Assembly: GCF_000955975.1 (NCBI RefSeq)
Contig: NZ_JYJF01000002.1
Coordinates: 1-64,000, forward strand
DNA: 64,000 nt
Direction: 5' to 3'
DNA from: Saccharothrix sp. ST-888
Lineage (GTDB): Bacteria > Actinomycetota > Actinomycetes > Streptomycetales > Streptomycetaceae
Positions 1 through 9,217 of this stretch are shown in pieces. A program made the position numbers and the translations under genes. Below the pieces are notes generated by a model that saw only the letters and a program-made list of their open reading frames with translations, was not told where the DNA came from and made no database searches. How positions within the stretch are numbered: the first letter of the stretch is position 1; the number at the start of each line of letters is the position of its first letter.

Positions 1-223
1 CCATGTAGTCGTGGAAGGTGTAGTCGTACTTGTCGAACAGCGGGCCGACGTAGGCCGCCAGGAAGAGCAGGACCAGGATGCCCAGGCCCACCAGGGCCAT
101 GCGGTTGCGGGCGAACCGGCGGACGGTCAGCCGGGCGCGGCTCTGCCGCTTGGGCTGGCGCTCACCGGCGGTCGCGGTGGCGATCTCGACGACGGCCGTA
201 TCGGTCGTGGGCTGCGTGCTCAT
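1..223 (-). CDS. Oligopeptide/dipeptide ABC transporter permease, OppC/DppC type (N-terminal part; cut by window edge)
   Basis: Only the first 74 codons are inside the window. The protein starts MSTQPTTDTAVVEIAT, has a basic cytoplasmic stretch (RLTVRRFARNRMA, about residues 32-44) and a first membrane helix (LVGLGILVLLFLAAYVGPLF, about 45-64). That is the usual N-terminal layout of OppC/DppC permeases, where RFxRNRxAxxGL precedes helix 1. It lies 49 bp downstream of an OppB/DppB-type permease on the same strand, the standard order for peptide importers, so the two should form one heterodimeric channel; the ATPases and binding protein would lie beyond the window. The ATG at 223 follows a GAGAAGAAG stretch that can act as ribosome binding site. 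The substrate cannot be read from sequence. Confidence 0.85.
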   Translation of the reverse strand, partial: MSTQPTTDTAVVEIATATAGERQPKRQSRARLTVRRFARNRMALVGLGILVLLFLAAYVGPLFDKYDYTFHDYM

Positions 224-272
224 GGCTTCTTCTCCTCTGCTGAGTAAGGGACGTGATGCTCGGTCGGGCGCG

Positions 273-1250
273 TCAGCGCACCCGGACACGCGGGTCGAGC
301 GCCGCGTACATCACGTCGGAGAGGATGCCTGCGATGAGCACCAGGACGGCGGTGAACAGGGCGACCGCGGCGGTCGCGTTCACGTCGTTCCGGGTGATCG
401 CGTTGACCAGCAGCTCGCCCATGCCGTGCCAGCCGAAGGTCTTCTCGGTGAAGGTGGCCCCGACGAACAGCAGGACGATGTTGTAGACCAGCAGCGGGAC
501 GACCGGCAGGATCGCGGTCCGCAGGCCGTGCTTGACCAGGGCGGCCCGGCGGCGCAGACCCTTGGCCCGGGCGGTCCGCAGGAAGTCGCTGCCCAGCACG
601 TCGAGCATGGTGCTGCGCTGGTAGCGGCTGTAGAGGCCGACCTGGATCAGGATCAGCGTCAGACCCGGCAGCAGCATGTGCTCGGCACGGTTTCCCAGCG
701 CGGCGAAGTCCCAGCGCCCGGCGAACTCGGGGTCGGTCTCACCGGTGAAATGGATGGTGCCCGCGCCCAGGAACTGGATCGACGCCAACTTCAGGAACAG
801 GCCGAGTACGAAGGTCGGCATGGCCAGAATGAAGAACGACGCCAGGGTGGAGACCCGGTCGAACAGTTTGTACTGCTTGATCGCGCCCAGTGCACCGAGC
901 GCGACACCGCCGATCGAGCCGATCAGCGTGGCCAGCACCAGCAGCCGGGTGGAGACCCCGATCCGGCGTCCGACCTCGTCGTTGACCGGCGAACCGTCGA
1001 TGGTCTTGCCCAGGTCGCCGTGGACGACGCCGTTCGCCCAGGTACCGAACCTGGTGACGATCGGCGTGTTCGGGTTCATGTTCACGTCATCGAGGGTCTT
1101 GTAGATAGTGGCCTTCGACAGCGGAGGGTTGCGACCTTCGTAGTTCGCCTGCGGGTGCAGGCTCAGGCCTGCTACGAAATATGAGAGGGAGGCTGCAAGG
1201 ACGACCAAAATCAGATTATTGGCCAGCTTGCGCAGCAAATAGCGACCCAA
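273..1250 (-). CDS. Oligopeptide/dipeptide ABC transporter permease, OppB/DppB type
   Basis: About 325 residues. Membrane helix 1 (LILVVLAASLSYFVAGL) is followed by a periplasmic-side region with GDLGKTIDGSPV, a hallmark of the OppB family, then five more helices. The EAA-like loop that contacts the ATPase is seen in DFLRTARAKGLRRRAALVKHGLRTA (residues given in two overlapping halves elsewhere in the family as RTARAKGL). I chose TTG at 1250 because GGGAGAG lies 7 nt upstream and the protein then starts directly before LGRYLLRKL, the usual family start; an ATG at 1295 would add a non-conserved basic leader. It imports peptides with the OppC partner 49 bp downstream. Such importers supply nutrients and, in Streptomyces, developmental signals (BldK type); which role applies here is not decidable. 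Confidence 0.88.
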   Translation of the reverse strand: MGRYLLRKLANNLILVVLAASLSYFVAGLSLHPQANYEGRNPPLSKATIYKTLDDVNMNPNTPIVTRFGTWANGVVHGDLGKTIDGSPVNDEVGRRIGVSTRLLVLATLIGSIGGVALGALGAIKQYKLFDRVSTLASFFILAMPTFVLGLFLKLASIQFLGAGTIHFTGETDPEFAGRWDFAALGNRAEHMLLPGLTLILIQVGLYSRYQRSTMLDVLGSDFLRTARAKGLRRRAALVKHGLRTAILPVVPLLVYNIVLLFVGATFTEKTFGWHGMGELLVNAITRNDVNATAAVALFTAVLVLIAGILSDVMYAALDPRVRVR

Positions 1251-1756
1251 GGTGGTTCTCTCCCTCGTGCGGTCCCGCGTTCGCCGACTGCACAAGGCCC
1301 CGTCTGCGCGATCCGTAAGGATGGCGGGTCCCGCACTTGGTGCTGAGGGGCGTCTCGGATGTCGGACTGTTGGTCAGAAATGCGCCGGCCGCTGTGGAAC
1401 GGCTTGCTGCCACATCTTGCTGACCTCGTGAACGCTTGTCGACCGGCGTGGGATCAAATATTGGTAACGCCGCACCCATTGCATGAGGTCGAGGGCCGTT
1501 TTGACCATCGGTTCATGGGCTCAAGACGCAGGCTGCGGGCCATATTTCAGGTCTGAATGCCCTCGGAACACAGGGTTTCGCAGCCGTGCGATGTTTGCTG
1601 CACTATGTCCGGTTATGAACCGCCAATGGCGAGGACTCGCCAGCTGGGCCCGGGAAACGGGACTGTCCGTTATCGCGCGTATATGTCCCGTGTTCGAGCA
1701 ATTGCGGCCGTCGCAGGGGGTATCGGCGGAATGTGAACGGCGCGGGTCCGAGTACG
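1251..1756. other. Intergenic region upstream of the peptide permease operon (about 500 bp)
   Basis: No convincing gene. The base composition is noticeably less GC-rich than its surroundings (for example around 1440-1560), as expected for a promoter-bearing region serving the permease gene on the minus strand. I saw no clear -35/-10 pair, riboswitch core or tRNA in it. Short open frames here lack codon bias and a plausible start context. Confidence 0.5.
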
Positions 1757-1794
1757 CCCGAGGCCGGGACCTGCGAACAGGTCCCGGCCTCGGG
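1757..1794 (-). terminator. Strong hairpin terminator of the peptidoglycan-binding protein gene
   Basis: A perfect 17-bp inverted repeat (arms 1757-1773 and 1778-1794) closes a CGAA tetraloop 15 bp past the stop codon of the minus-strand gene ending at 1810. There is no T-run, which is normal for Streptomyces terminators. GNRA-like tetraloop and perfect arms make it one of the most stable hairpins in the window. Confidence 0.8.
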
Positions 1795-1809
1795 ATGCGG
1801 CGGAGCGGG

Positions 1810-4494
1810 TCAGACCTGGAAGCGGTACACCCGGTCCTTGGCGGCGCTCTTGTCGACGACGGAGGCGATGCCCTCCGCGACGTCCTGCGGCGTGACCTGT
1901 ACCAGGGCGCCGTTCTTCTTGATCTTGACCTTGTCGAATGAGACCTTCTTCAGCGCGTCGTTCAGCTTGTCGAGGTCCCACTTCAGGGCCATCTTGCCGG
2001 AGTCGTCCGGCGCCAGGATGAGCGCCTGACTGGCCGTCACCTTGCCGAAGTCGAACTTCTTGACGCCCGCGTAGACCGACACCGTGCCGTTCAGCACCGA
2101 CTTGCCGAGGCCGTCGGCGGCGGCCTGCAGGGCGTCCGCGGTGACCTTCGGCTGGGCCGCGGCCACCGGTACGGTCACCACCGCGTCCGGCTTGCCGGCG
2201 GCCCGGTCCCGGTACGCCTGCTCGATCAGGTCCATCGCGGCGTTGGCGTCCACGGCCTGCCCCGCCTTGCCGGGGACCACCTCGGTCTGACCGTCGGCGG
2301 TGAAGCGGACGAAGCCCTCCTGGAGGCCCTGGCTGGACTTGCCGCCGAGGGAGTCGAGCGCGGCCTTCAGCTTCGCCCGGTCCACCTTCACCTCGGGCTC
2401 GACGGCCGTGCTGCCGCCCTTGAGCGAGCCGATCACCTGGACCGGGTTGTAGCTGTGCTTGGTCAGCCCGTCCACGGTGGCCGTGGTGTCGAAGCTCAGA
2501 CCGGCGGTGGACGGGTCGAGATCGACCGTCTGGTCACCCAGCTTGAGCTTCAGCGGCGCCTGTCCGGCCTTGCCGACCGAACCGTCCAGCGTGCTCACCG
2601 CCTGGTCGCGGGAGTCGCCGCCGATCTCCGTGCCGAGCACCGTGGTGCCCTTGGGGATATCGGACTGATTGAGCATCAGGCCGGTTCCGTAGGCGGCGGC
2701 CCCGGCGAAGAGCACCCCGCCGACCGCGTAGGTGGCCAGCTTGCGTCCGCGGCCGCGACGGGGTTTGGCGGCCGGGGCGGACTCGGACGCGGGTTTGGAC
2801 TGGGCGCCCTTGTCGTCCTTGTCCTTGTCGTCGCTGTCGCCCTTCGGGGCGGCCGGGCTCTGGGGGCCCGTGGGCTTCTCGGCGTCCGGCGGGACGGACC
2901 CGAAGCCCGGGGCGGACGGCGCCTGCCCGGCGCCCTGCGGCTGACCGGAGAAGGGCGACGGGCCCGGGGCGGCGGCTGCGCCCGGTGTGCCGGGGAACGG
3001 CGAGGCCGGTTCGAAGCCCGGGGTTTCGGCGAAGCGGCCCTGGGTGGGCCGGCCGTCGGCGAAGGGGCGGGCCCGGTCGGAGGCCGAGGGGCCCTGCGGG
3101 CCGGGGCCCGGGCGGTTGGGAGCGAAGGGATCGGTGCCGGGCGCCCCCGCAGGGGTCGCGCCGAACGGGTTGGCGGCGGGCAGCCCGGATATGGCGGCCG
3201 ACTGCGGGCCCTCGCCGATCGGGTCGAAGCCGCCGATCTGGGTGTCCTGCGGCTCACCGGTGGACGCGGCCGGACCGGTGGCCGAATCGGCGCCCCTGGG
3301 AGCGGCCTGACGGCGCGGCGCTGCGGCCTCGGTCCGGAACGGGTCCGCCTGGCCGGAGTCGGGCGCGAACGGGTCGGCCTGAGCCGGTCCGCCGACGAAG
3401 CGTCCGCCCTGGCCCGGGTTGGGCGCGAACGGGTCGCCCTGCGCCGGACTCGGCGCGAACGGGTCCGCCGGGGCCTGGCCGCCGGCGAAGCGCCCACCCG
3501 GTGCCGGGCTGCCCGCGAACGGGGCCCCCTGGGCGGGGTTGCCCGCGAACGGGTCGTTCCGCGCGGGGTTGGGCGCGAACGGGTCAGCCGCGGCCTCACG
3601 GTAGGGGGCGGCGGCGTACGGGTCGTTGGGGACCGGCCCGCCCATGCCGAAGGGAGTGCCCTGGCCGGGGCCCCGGCCGATGCCCTGCCCGGCGTCCGGC
3701 CCGAACCCGGCATCGGCCTGCTGAGGCGGCCGGCCGGCCGCGAACGGGGAGGCGGAGCTACCGGGCAGATCCTGGCCCGGGGCGCCCTGACCCGGCATCG
3801 TGTGCTCCTGGGCGGGCAGCTGCTCCTGGCCCGCCCGCGCGGCGGCCTCGGCACCGGCTCCCGCAGCTTCGGCACCCGGGCCCGGCTGCGCCGGTCCGGC
3901 ATCCTGCTGACGGCCCCGCTGGCGCGGCCGGAACCACTCGCCGGTCGACTCGGGGGAGCCGCCCTGGGTCTCGGCGCCCGGCTGCGGACGGCCGTTCTGC
4001 CACTCCGGCGGCAGGTTCGGCGGTGTCGAGGTCCGGGCGGTGGGGTCGATGACCCCGAGCACGGGGGAGGAGGGGGTGGCGGAGCGGTGCCGGGGCAAGC
4101 TCGCTCCGGCCGGACCGGCCGGTTCGGCCGGAGCGGTCTCCTCGTTCTTCACGGTGCTGCGCATCACCACCGGCGGGATCGGCCGGGATCCGGGGATGTT
4201 GATCCGGATCCTGGTGGTCAGCGTGGTCTCGGTCTTCGGCGTGTCGTCCTCGGCCGCCCCCGGCTCGGTCGCAGACGGGCCTTCGCCCCTCGGGCCAGGG
4301 GCAGCCCCGGGCCCGAACGGGTCGGCGCCGTAGCCGTTCGGGAGGCCCGTGCCGTAGGGCGGGGTACCCGACGGGTACGCGTCCGGGCCGTCCCCCGGTC
4401 GCCGACCTGGGGGAACGTCCCGGCCCCCAGGCTGGGGGCGGGAGCCCCCCTGTCGGCGCGGCGGGTACGCGCTGTCAGATTCGCGGCTGCTCAA
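1810..4494 (-). CDS. Membrane-anchored peptidoglycan-binding-domain protein with long disordered Pro/Ala/Phe repeat region
   Basis: About 894 residues. Residues 1-575 are low-complexity, rich in P, A, G, Q and F, with a repeated DPFAPN / GRFAGG / DPFAGN pattern (DNA 3355-3600). A basic patch and one helix (KLATYAVGGVLFAGAAAYGTGL, about 577-600) give a type II anchor. The C-terminal ~290 residues outside the membrane contain two copies of a module with the pattern GTTVLGTEIGGxSRDQAV and VEPEVKVDRAKL, matching PG_binding_4 domains (YoaR/VanW-linked family). No YkuD or VanW catalytic domain follows. I chose TTG at 4494 (start MSSRESDSAYP) because GGAG lies about 10 nt upstream; longer starts add unrelated residues. 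It probably tethers a cytoplasmic disordered tail to the wall-facing domain. The cytoplasmic tail is far longer than most family members. Confidence 0.75.
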   Translation of the reverse strand: MSSRESDSAYPPRRQGGSRPQPGGRDVPPGRRPGDGPDAYPSGTPPYGTGLPNGYGADPFGPGAAPGPRGEGPSATEPGAAEDDTPKTETTLTTRIRINIPGSRPIPPVVMRSTVKNEETAPAEPAGPAGASLPRHRSATPSSPVLGVIDPTARTSTPPNLPPEWQNGRPQPGAETQGGSPESTGEWFRPRQRGRQQDAGPAQPGPGAEAAGAGAEAAARAGQEQLPAQEHTMPGQGAPGQDLPGSSASPFAAGRPPQQADAGFGPDAGQGIGRGPGQGTPFGMGGPVPNDPYAAAPYREAAADPFAPNPARNDPFAGNPAQGAPFAGSPAPGGRFAGGQAPADPFAPSPAQGDPFAPNPGQGGRFVGGPAQADPFAPDSGQADPFRTEAAAPRRQAAPRGADSATGPAASTGEPQDTQIGGFDPIGEGPQSAAISGLPAANPFGATPAGAPGTDPFAPNRPGPGPQGPSASDRARPFADGRPTQGRFAETPGFEPASPFPGTPGAAAAPGPSPFSGQPQGAGQAPSAPGFGSVPPDAEKPTGPQSPAAPKGDSDDKDKDDKGAQSKPASESAPAAKPRRGRGRKLATYAVGGVLFAGAAAYGTGLMLNQSDIPKGTTVLGTEIGGDSRDQAVSTLDGSVGKAGQAPLKLKLGDQTVDLDPSTAGLSFDTTATVDGLTKHSYNPVQVIGSLKGGSTAVEPEVKVDRAKLKAALDSLGGKSSQGLQEGFVRFTADGQTEVVPGKAGQAVDANAAMDLIEQAYRDRAAGKPDAVVTVPVAAAQPKVTADALQAAADGLGKSVLNGTVSVYAGVKKFDFGKVTASQALILAPDDSGKMALKWDLDKLNDALKKVSFDKVKIKKNGALVQVTPQDVAEGIASVVDKSAAKDRVYRFQV

Positions 4495-4832
4495 TGCTGC
4501 TCTGCTCCGGGTTCGCAGCCGCACTGTGGAACGGCGACCGCGGGTTGTGGGGCGTCAGCCCGCTCGGGCGGCCAGTGCTGCCGCGCGACGGACCGGACAA
4601 CCCCTCCGACACCAGTCTTGTTTTCGTGTTGGCTGCGGCAGGCCGCCGACCTTGCGATTGGGTGAAGCTACCTGCTCGTCCCGTGCACCGCATCGACCGG
4701 GGCGGTTCTGCCGTTGCACCACCTTACTGGGAAGAAGTGCACGGCGAACTGGTTCGGAATGAACCTGATACGTCCGGGTTCCTCCGATATGAGCCTACGT
4801 GCGGAGCACTCTGACTGCTCGTCGCGGGGGGT
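4495..4832. other. Intergenic region upstream of the peptidoglycan-binding protein gene (338 bp)
   Basis: Presumed promoter region for the gene starting at 4494 on the minus strand. The 4700-4800 part is relatively AT-rich. I did not find a convincing -35/-10 pair or a hairpin after the DUF6113 gene that ends at 4833. Small open frames on both strands have no plausible start context. Confidence 0.45.
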
Positions 4833-5312
4833 TCAGCGCCTCGGCCCTGCGGCTCCGAAACCGAACCCGCCGCGGGTCGGCAGGGTGGCGCAGATCACGC
4901 CGCCGACGGCGCCGAGGAAGAGGTAGGCGTACGAGGTGAGGTCCGCGGACAGCACGAAGTCGCCTTCGGGCCGAGGGCTCATCAGCACCAGCAGCATCAG
5001 GAACCAGCCCCCCAGCGGAACTCCCGCGCCCAGCTTGGTGCCGGTGAGCCGCAGTCCGCCGTAGAAGAGGCCGAGGCTGGCGGCCACCGCCAGCAGCATC
5101 CCGAACGGCGGCCAGAGAGCCTGCACGAAGCACCCGCAGAGCGAGACCAGCAGGCCGAGTACGAAGAGGAACACGTACGCCACGATCCGCCAGGCGCGCG
5201 GGGGCTGAGGCTCGGCCAGCCGCTCGGCCTGGGTGCCGAGCACCCGGACGGGGAGGCTGCGCCGCCGCACGGCCGGGCTCTTCGCGGGGCTGCTCTTCGG
5301 GGGAGTGCTCAT
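4833..5312 (-). CDS. DUF6113-type integral membrane protein, overlapping mshB
   Basis: 159 residues: a basic N-terminal tail with [12 protein letters not shown], then four predicted membrane helices ([67 protein letters not shown]). Function unknown. Its ATG at 5312 overlaps the stop codon of mshB (ATGA, 4 bp), so the two are translationally coupled. A gene of this type sits directly after mshB in other streptomycetes as I remember them, which suggests a conserved link, but nothing in the protein (no thiol-active motif, no enzyme signature) ties it to mycothiol chemistry. It could be a small auxiliary membrane factor. Confidence 0.7.
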   Translation of the reverse strand: MSTPPKSSPAKSPAVRRRSLPVRVLGTQAERLAEPQPPRAWRIVAYVFLFVLGLLVSLCGCFVQALWPPFGMLLAVAASLGLFYGGLRLTGTKLGAGVPLGGWFLMLLVLMSPRPEGDFVLSADLTSYAYLFLGAVGGVICATLPTRGGFGFGAAGPRR

Positions 5313-6268
5313 CGGAGGGACTCCGCGTTCGCCGGGGCGCTGTCCGAACCTGCCGCCTGCCGACCGGACATGTCCGGTTCCACCGGGTCGAGACCCGCGA
5401 ACAGATCGGTCTCGGGGAGCTCGCCGCCCGGTTCGCCGCGGACCAGCTGGTAGTACTCGGTCGCCACGATCGGCTGCGCGAGGTGGTTGCTGAGCGCGAA
5501 GAACTCGCCGCTCACGCTGATCTGGGTGAGGTGGGCCCGCAGCGCGGCCGTCTTCACCGCGGTGTGGGCGGTGCCGTCGACCACGGTGGTGATCACCTCG
5601 TCGTCCACCACCCCGGGGATGTCCGAGACCCGGGCCACCCCGGGGAACGGCCTGCGGGCGGCGGCCTCGGCCAGGCCCCGGTCGATCACCGAGCGCGGCA
5701 TCCGGGTCCAGTAGACCTTGGCGATCCGCCAGGGAGCGCCCAGCTCGGCCCCGTACGCTGGGTCGGCCGCCAGCTCGTACGCGCGCATCGCGACCAGGTG
5801 CGCCTTGATGTGGTCGGGGTGGCCGTAGCCGCCGTTCTCGTCGTACGCCACCAGCACCTGGGGCCGGACCTCGCGGATCACCGCGACCAGGTGGCCGGCG
5901 GCCTCGTCCACGTCGGCCTGCCAGAAGCAGCCGGGGACGTCGTTCTCGGGCACGCCCATCATCCCGGAGTCCCGGTAGCGTCCGGGGCCGCCGAGGAAGC
6001 GGAAGTCGGTGACCCCGACCACACGCATCGCGGCGGTCAGCTCGCCGATCCGGTACCGGCCCAGGGTGTCCTCCCGATCGGCCGTCAGATGGGCCAGTTC
6101 GGGCGGGATCACCTCGCCGCCCTCGCCGAGGGTGCAGGTCACCAGGGTGACGGAGGCTCCCTCGGCGGCGTACCGCGCCATCGTGGCGCCGTTGCCGATC
6201 GACTCGTCGTCGGGGTGGGCGTGCACCAGCAGCAGGCGCCGGGTGGGCCGGTCGGTGGCAGAGGTCAT
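5309..6268 (-). CDS. mshB: N-acetyl-1-D-myo-inositol-2-amino-2-deoxy-alpha-D-glucopyranoside deacetylase (mycothiol biosynthesis)
   Basis: MshB removes the acetyl group from GlcNAc-inositol to give the GlcN-Ins that MshC ligates to cysteine in mycothiol synthesis. The 319-residue protein has the zinc-binding [12 protein letters not shown] motif near its start (catalytic D next to the zinc-binding H and D) and the downstream metal histidine in [12 protein letters not shown]. These are diagnostic of the LmbE/MshB deacetylases; the length matches MshB rather than the longer Mca. I chose ATG 6268. TAGGCT at 6276-6281 lies 7 nt upstream with no Shine-Dalgarno, so the mRNA is probably leaderless. 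The longer in-frame start at 6340 would add non-conserved residues. The gene overlaps the DUF6113 gene by 4 bp. Confidence 0.93.
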   Translation of the reverse strand: MTSATDRPTRRLLLVHAHPDDESIGNGATMARYAAEGASVTLVTCTLGEGGEVIPPELAHLTADREDTLGRYRIGELTAAMRVVGVTDFRFLGGPGRYRDSGMMGVPENDVPGCFWQADVDEAAGHLVAVIREVRPQVLVAYDENGGYGHPDHIKAHLVAMRAYELAADPAYGAELGAPWRIAKVYWTRMPRSVIDRGLAEAAARRPFPGVARVSDIPGVVDDEVITTVVDGTAHTAVKTAALRAHLTQISVSGEFFALSNHLAQPIVATEYYQLVRGEPGGELPETDLFAGLDPVEPDMSGRQAAGSDSAPANAESLR

Positions 6269-6374
6269 GGACAGCAGCCTATCGACCGGTGCCGGGACGG
6301 CAGTGCCCGGCGGCCGAAGGGTTCCGGGCGGGCCGGCCACCGGGCCGCTCCCTGATCCACCGTCCGCCGGGCCG

Positions 6375-6569
6375 CTAGAGCTTCAGGCCATTGAGCATCC
6401 CTGCCAGGTTGCTGGTCACCGCCTGGATCGACGGGGCGATGGAGCTGGACGCGAGGTAGAAGCCGAGCAGCGAACAGATGATCGCGTGTGCCAGCTTGAG
6501 CCCTGACCGGCGGATCAGGACCACCACGATGACCAGCATCAGCATGGCTGCGGAGATGGACAAAGCCAT
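6375..6569 (-). CDS. Small conserved membrane protein (64 aa), unknown function
   Basis: 64 residues with two predicted helices: an N-terminal one ([17 protein letters not shown]) and a second less hydrophobic one ([20 protein letters not shown]), followed by a short polar tail ending [11 protein letters not shown]. The ATG at 6569 is preceded by GAAAGGGTGTG, a usable ribosome binding site (AAAGGG, spacing about 9). It lies 106 bp upstream of mshB on the same strand but its own gap contains the mshB leaderless promoter, so it is probably a separate unit. The pattern resembles small membrane proteins found near plasmid-transfer (Spd-like) genes in streptomycetes, but no transfer gene is nearby. 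Function is not assigned. Confidence 0.65.
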   Translation of the reverse strand: MALSISAAMLMLVIVVVLIRRSGLKLAHAIICSLLGFYLASSSIAPSIQAVTSNLAGMLNGLKL

Positions 6570-6883
6570 GACGGCTCACACCCTTTCTCGGGTGCGCCAC
6601 CCTCGGCGAGGGCGGCGGTCGGGACGTGCGGGACAAGCTCTCGGCCCGGACCGGACGCGGGGTGCGGGCACACCTGGAGGCGACGATTCCGAATCGACGA
6701 GACAAGGAATACCCGATCGGTGAGGATTGCATTACTTTCCGTGAGTCCGCATGGTCGGGGCACGGAGGCGTCAGTGGGGCGCATGGCCCGGTGGGAAGGC
6801 GTGTCGGGGCCGCGCGGAGTCACTTCGGGGCGCTGCTCCGAACGAGTGATCACCGTGTCGGCCAGGCCGTAGGGTCTGGTGCC
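6570..6883. other. Divergent intergenic region with leaderless promoter of the S9 peptidase
   Basis: TAGGGT at 6870-6875 lies 8 nt before the ATG at 6884 and no Shine-Dalgarno sequence intervenes, so the peptidase mRNA likely starts at or next to its ATG. The rest (6570-6869) holds the promoter of the small membrane protein on the other strand and an AT-rich pocket at about 6690-6745. No gene is visible. Confidence 0.5.
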
Positions 6884-9013
6884 ATGACCACCGACACACC
6901 TGCGGACACCTTCCCCCGGCAGCATGCGCGGACCCTGCGCTACACCGTCGGCGCGCCCCGGTCCTTCACCGTCGCACCCGACGGCTCCCGGGTCGTCTTC
7001 CTGCGGTCGAGGTCCGGCCGGGACCGGGCCAATCTGCTCTGGACGCTCGACACCGCCACCGGCGAGGAGCGGATCGCCGCCGACCCGGCCGCCCTGCTCG
7101 GCGGCGGCGAGGAGAACCTCTCCGCCGAGGAGAAGGCCCGCCGCGAGCGCAGCCGTGAGGGCGCGGCCGGGATCGTCGGCTACGCCCTGGACGGCACCGG
7201 CGCACTGGCCGCCTTCGCCCTGTCGGGCCGCCTGTTCACCGCCGACCCCGCCACCGGCGCCACCCGTGAACTCCCCGCCGCCGGGCCCCTGCTGGACCCG
7301 CGGCCGTCGCCCGACGGCAGCTACGTCGCCTACGCCACCACCTCCGGCCAGCTGCGGATCAGCCGCACCGACGGCAGCGAGGACCGCGCGCTCGCCGAGC
7401 CGGAACAGGACGGAGTCACCTGGGGGCAGGCGGAGTTCATCGCCCAGGAGGAGATGGACCGCGACCGCGGCTACTGGTGGTCCCCGGACAGCGACCGCCT
7501 GCTGGCCGCCCGCGCCGACGACGCGCCCGTCCGGCGCTGGTGGATCGCCGACCCGGCCAACCCCGCCAGCACCCCCGCCGAGATCGCCTACCCGGCGGCG
7601 GGCACCCCCAACGCCGAGGTCGGCCTCTGGCTGCTCGGCCTGGACGGCGCACGCACCGAGGTGCGCTGGGACCGCGAGGCCTTCCCCTACCTGGCCCGGG
7701 TGCACTGGTCGGCGGGCGGCGCACCGCTGCTGCTGGTCCAGGCCCGCGACCAGCGCAGCCAGCAGATCCGTACGGTCGACACCGCCACCGGCGAGACCGC
7801 GCTGCTGGTCGAGGAGCGGGACGAGGTCTGGCTGGAGCTCTTCTCCGGCGTCCCCGCCTGGACCCCGGACGGGCGGCTGGTGCGGATCTCCGACGAGAGC
7901 GGCGCCCGCGCCCTGGTGATCGGCGACCGTACGGTCACCGGCGACGAGCTGCAGCTGCGCTCGGTGGTCTCGGTCGGAGCCGACGGCGTGCTCTTCGCCG
8001 CCTCGGCCGGGGCGGGCGACGCGCCGCTGGAGCCGGGCGCGATCGCTGCCTTCACGATCGGCCTGGAGGACGGCGCGCGGCCCGTCGCGCTGGGCGAGGC
8101 GGGAGTGGTGGCGGCCGTCCGGGCGGGCGGGGTGACCGTGCTGTCCTGCGCCGACCCGGGCTGGGCCGGGGCCAGGGTCGAGGTCCTGCGCGAGGGCAAG
8201 GTGCTCGCCACCGTCGCCTCGCACGCGGAGACCCCGCTGCTCACCGCCAGGCCGCAGTTCACCCTCGCGGGTGAGCGGCGGATCCCGTGCGCGGTGCTCC
8301 TCCCCACCGGGTACGACCGCGAACGGGACGGGCTGCTGCCGGTGCTGATGGACCCGTACGGCGGTCCGCACGGCCAGCGGGTGGTCCGGTCGCACAACCC
8401 GCACCTCACCTCGCAGTGGTTCGCCGACCAGGGCTTCGCGGTGGTCGTCGCGGACGGGCGCGGCACCCCGGGCAGCAGCCCCGCGTGGGAGAAGTCGATC
8501 GCCTTCGACTTCGCCGGGGCCACCCTCGACGACCAGGTCGACGCCCTCCGGGCGCTCGCCGGGCAGTTCCCGCTCGACCTCGGCCGGGTCGGCATCCGCG
8601 GCTGGTCGTACGGCGGCTACCTGTCCGCGCTGGCCGTGCTGCGCCGCCCGGACGTGTTCCACGTGGGCATCGCCGGTGCGCCGGTGACGGACTGGGAGCT
8701 CTACGACACCCACTACACCGAGCGCTACCTCGGCCACCCCGCCGAGCGGCCCGAGGTGTACGCGGCCAACTCGCTGATCGAGGACGCCGCGAAACTGGAG
8801 CGGCCGCTGATGATCGTGCACGGCCTGGCCGACGACAACGTGGTGGCCGCGCACACCCTGCGGCTCTCCTCGGCGCTGCTCGCCGCCGGGCGCCCGCACA
8901 GCGTGCTGCCGCTCTCCGGCGTCACCCACATGACGCCGCAGGAGCAGGTCGCGGAGAACCTGCTGCTGCTCCAGGTCGACTTCCTCAGGAACGCGCTGGC
9001 CGTCCGGGGGTGA
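6884..9013 (+). CDS. S9 family serine peptidase (dipeptidyl peptidase IV / prolyl oligopeptidase type)
   Basis: 709 residues. The N-terminal ~450 residues form a beta-propeller of the DPP4 type (repeated WSPDSDRLL and PSPDGSYVAY blades, and the conserved QAEFIAQEEMDRDRGYWW segment whose glutamates bind the substrate amino terminus in DPP4). The C-terminal alpha/beta hydrolase has the nucleophile in GWSYGGYLSA, the acid in VHGLADDNV and the histidine in SGVTHM, so the triad is complete. It should cleave dipeptides or short peptides, often after proline. No signal peptide is seen, so it is probably cytoplasmic. Start ATG 6884 is chosen from the TAGGGT hexamer 8 nt upstream; an open frame back to 6626 lacks family similarity. 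It may recycle peptides brought in by the permeases upstream (inference). Confidence 0.9.
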   Translation: MTTDTPADTFPRQHARTLRYTVGAPRSFTVAPDGSRVVFLRSRSGRDRANLLWTLDTATGEERIAADPAALLGGGEENLSAEEKARRERSREGAAGIVGYALDGTGALAAFALSGRLFTADPATGATRELPAAGPLLDPRPSPDGSYVAYATTSGQLRISRTDGSEDRALAEPEQDGVTWGQAEFIAQEEMDRDRGYWWSPDSDRLLAARADDAPVRRWWIADPANPASTPAEIAYPAAGTPNAEVGLWLLGLDGARTEVRWDREAFPYLARVHWSAGGAPLLLVQARDQRSQQIRTVDTATGETALLVEERDEVWLELFSGVPAWTPDGRLVRISDESGARALVIGDRTVTGDELQLRSVVSVGADGVLFAASAGAGDAPLEPGAIAAFTIGLEDGARPVALGEAGVVAAVRAGGVTVLSCADPGWAGARVEVLREGKVLATVASHAETPLLTARPQFTLAGERRIPCAVLLPTGYDRERDGLLPVLMDPYGGPHGQRVVRSHNPHLTSQWFADQGFAVVVADGRGTPGSSPAWEKSIAFDFAGATLDDQVDALRALAGQFPLDLGRVGIRGWSYGGYLSALAVLRRPDVFHVGIAGAPVTDWELYDTHYTERYLGHPAERPEVYAANSLIEDAAKLERPLMIVHGLADDNVVAAHTLRLSSALLAAGRPHSVLPLSGVTHMTPQEQVAENLLLLQVDFLRNALAVRG

Positions 9014-9112
9014 CCGGGCGCGGGGCCCGGCCCGGTCGACCACGTCCGCGAGACGGCAGGTGACCGCGGCCGGGCCGCTCGCGCCCCGTCCGCTCTGCCG
9101 GGGCCGCCGGGG

Positions 9113-9128
9113 CATGACATCCGTCATG
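9113..9128. promoter_or_regulatory. Palindromic candidate operator upstream of the ABC exporter/two-component operon
   Basis: CATGAC-ATCC-GTCATG is a perfect 6-bp-arm palindrome about 90 bp before the ABC ATPase start. The four downstream genes include a LuxR-type response regulator, and DesK/DesR-like systems commonly autoregulate through such short dyads. The assignment is inference from position and symmetry. Confidence 0.45.
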
Positions 9129-9217
9129 GCGAGGACACGACGGCGCACACTGCCGGGGCACCCCCCGATCACGGGAGTCTGAACGGGTCAGGCGATCGAG
9201 AAGGGTGTGTGGGGCGG

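Noticed and set aside
2455..4665. Plus-strand 736-codon open frame opposite the peptidoglycan-binding protein gene
   Set aside because: Low-complexity Arg/Gly-rich shadow of the real minus-strand gene, which has a membrane helix and recognisable C-terminal domains.
4790..4832. Possible ECF promoter GGAACCC in the gap before the peptidoglycan-binding protein gene
   Set aside because: No CGTT-like -10 at 16-18 nt spacing.
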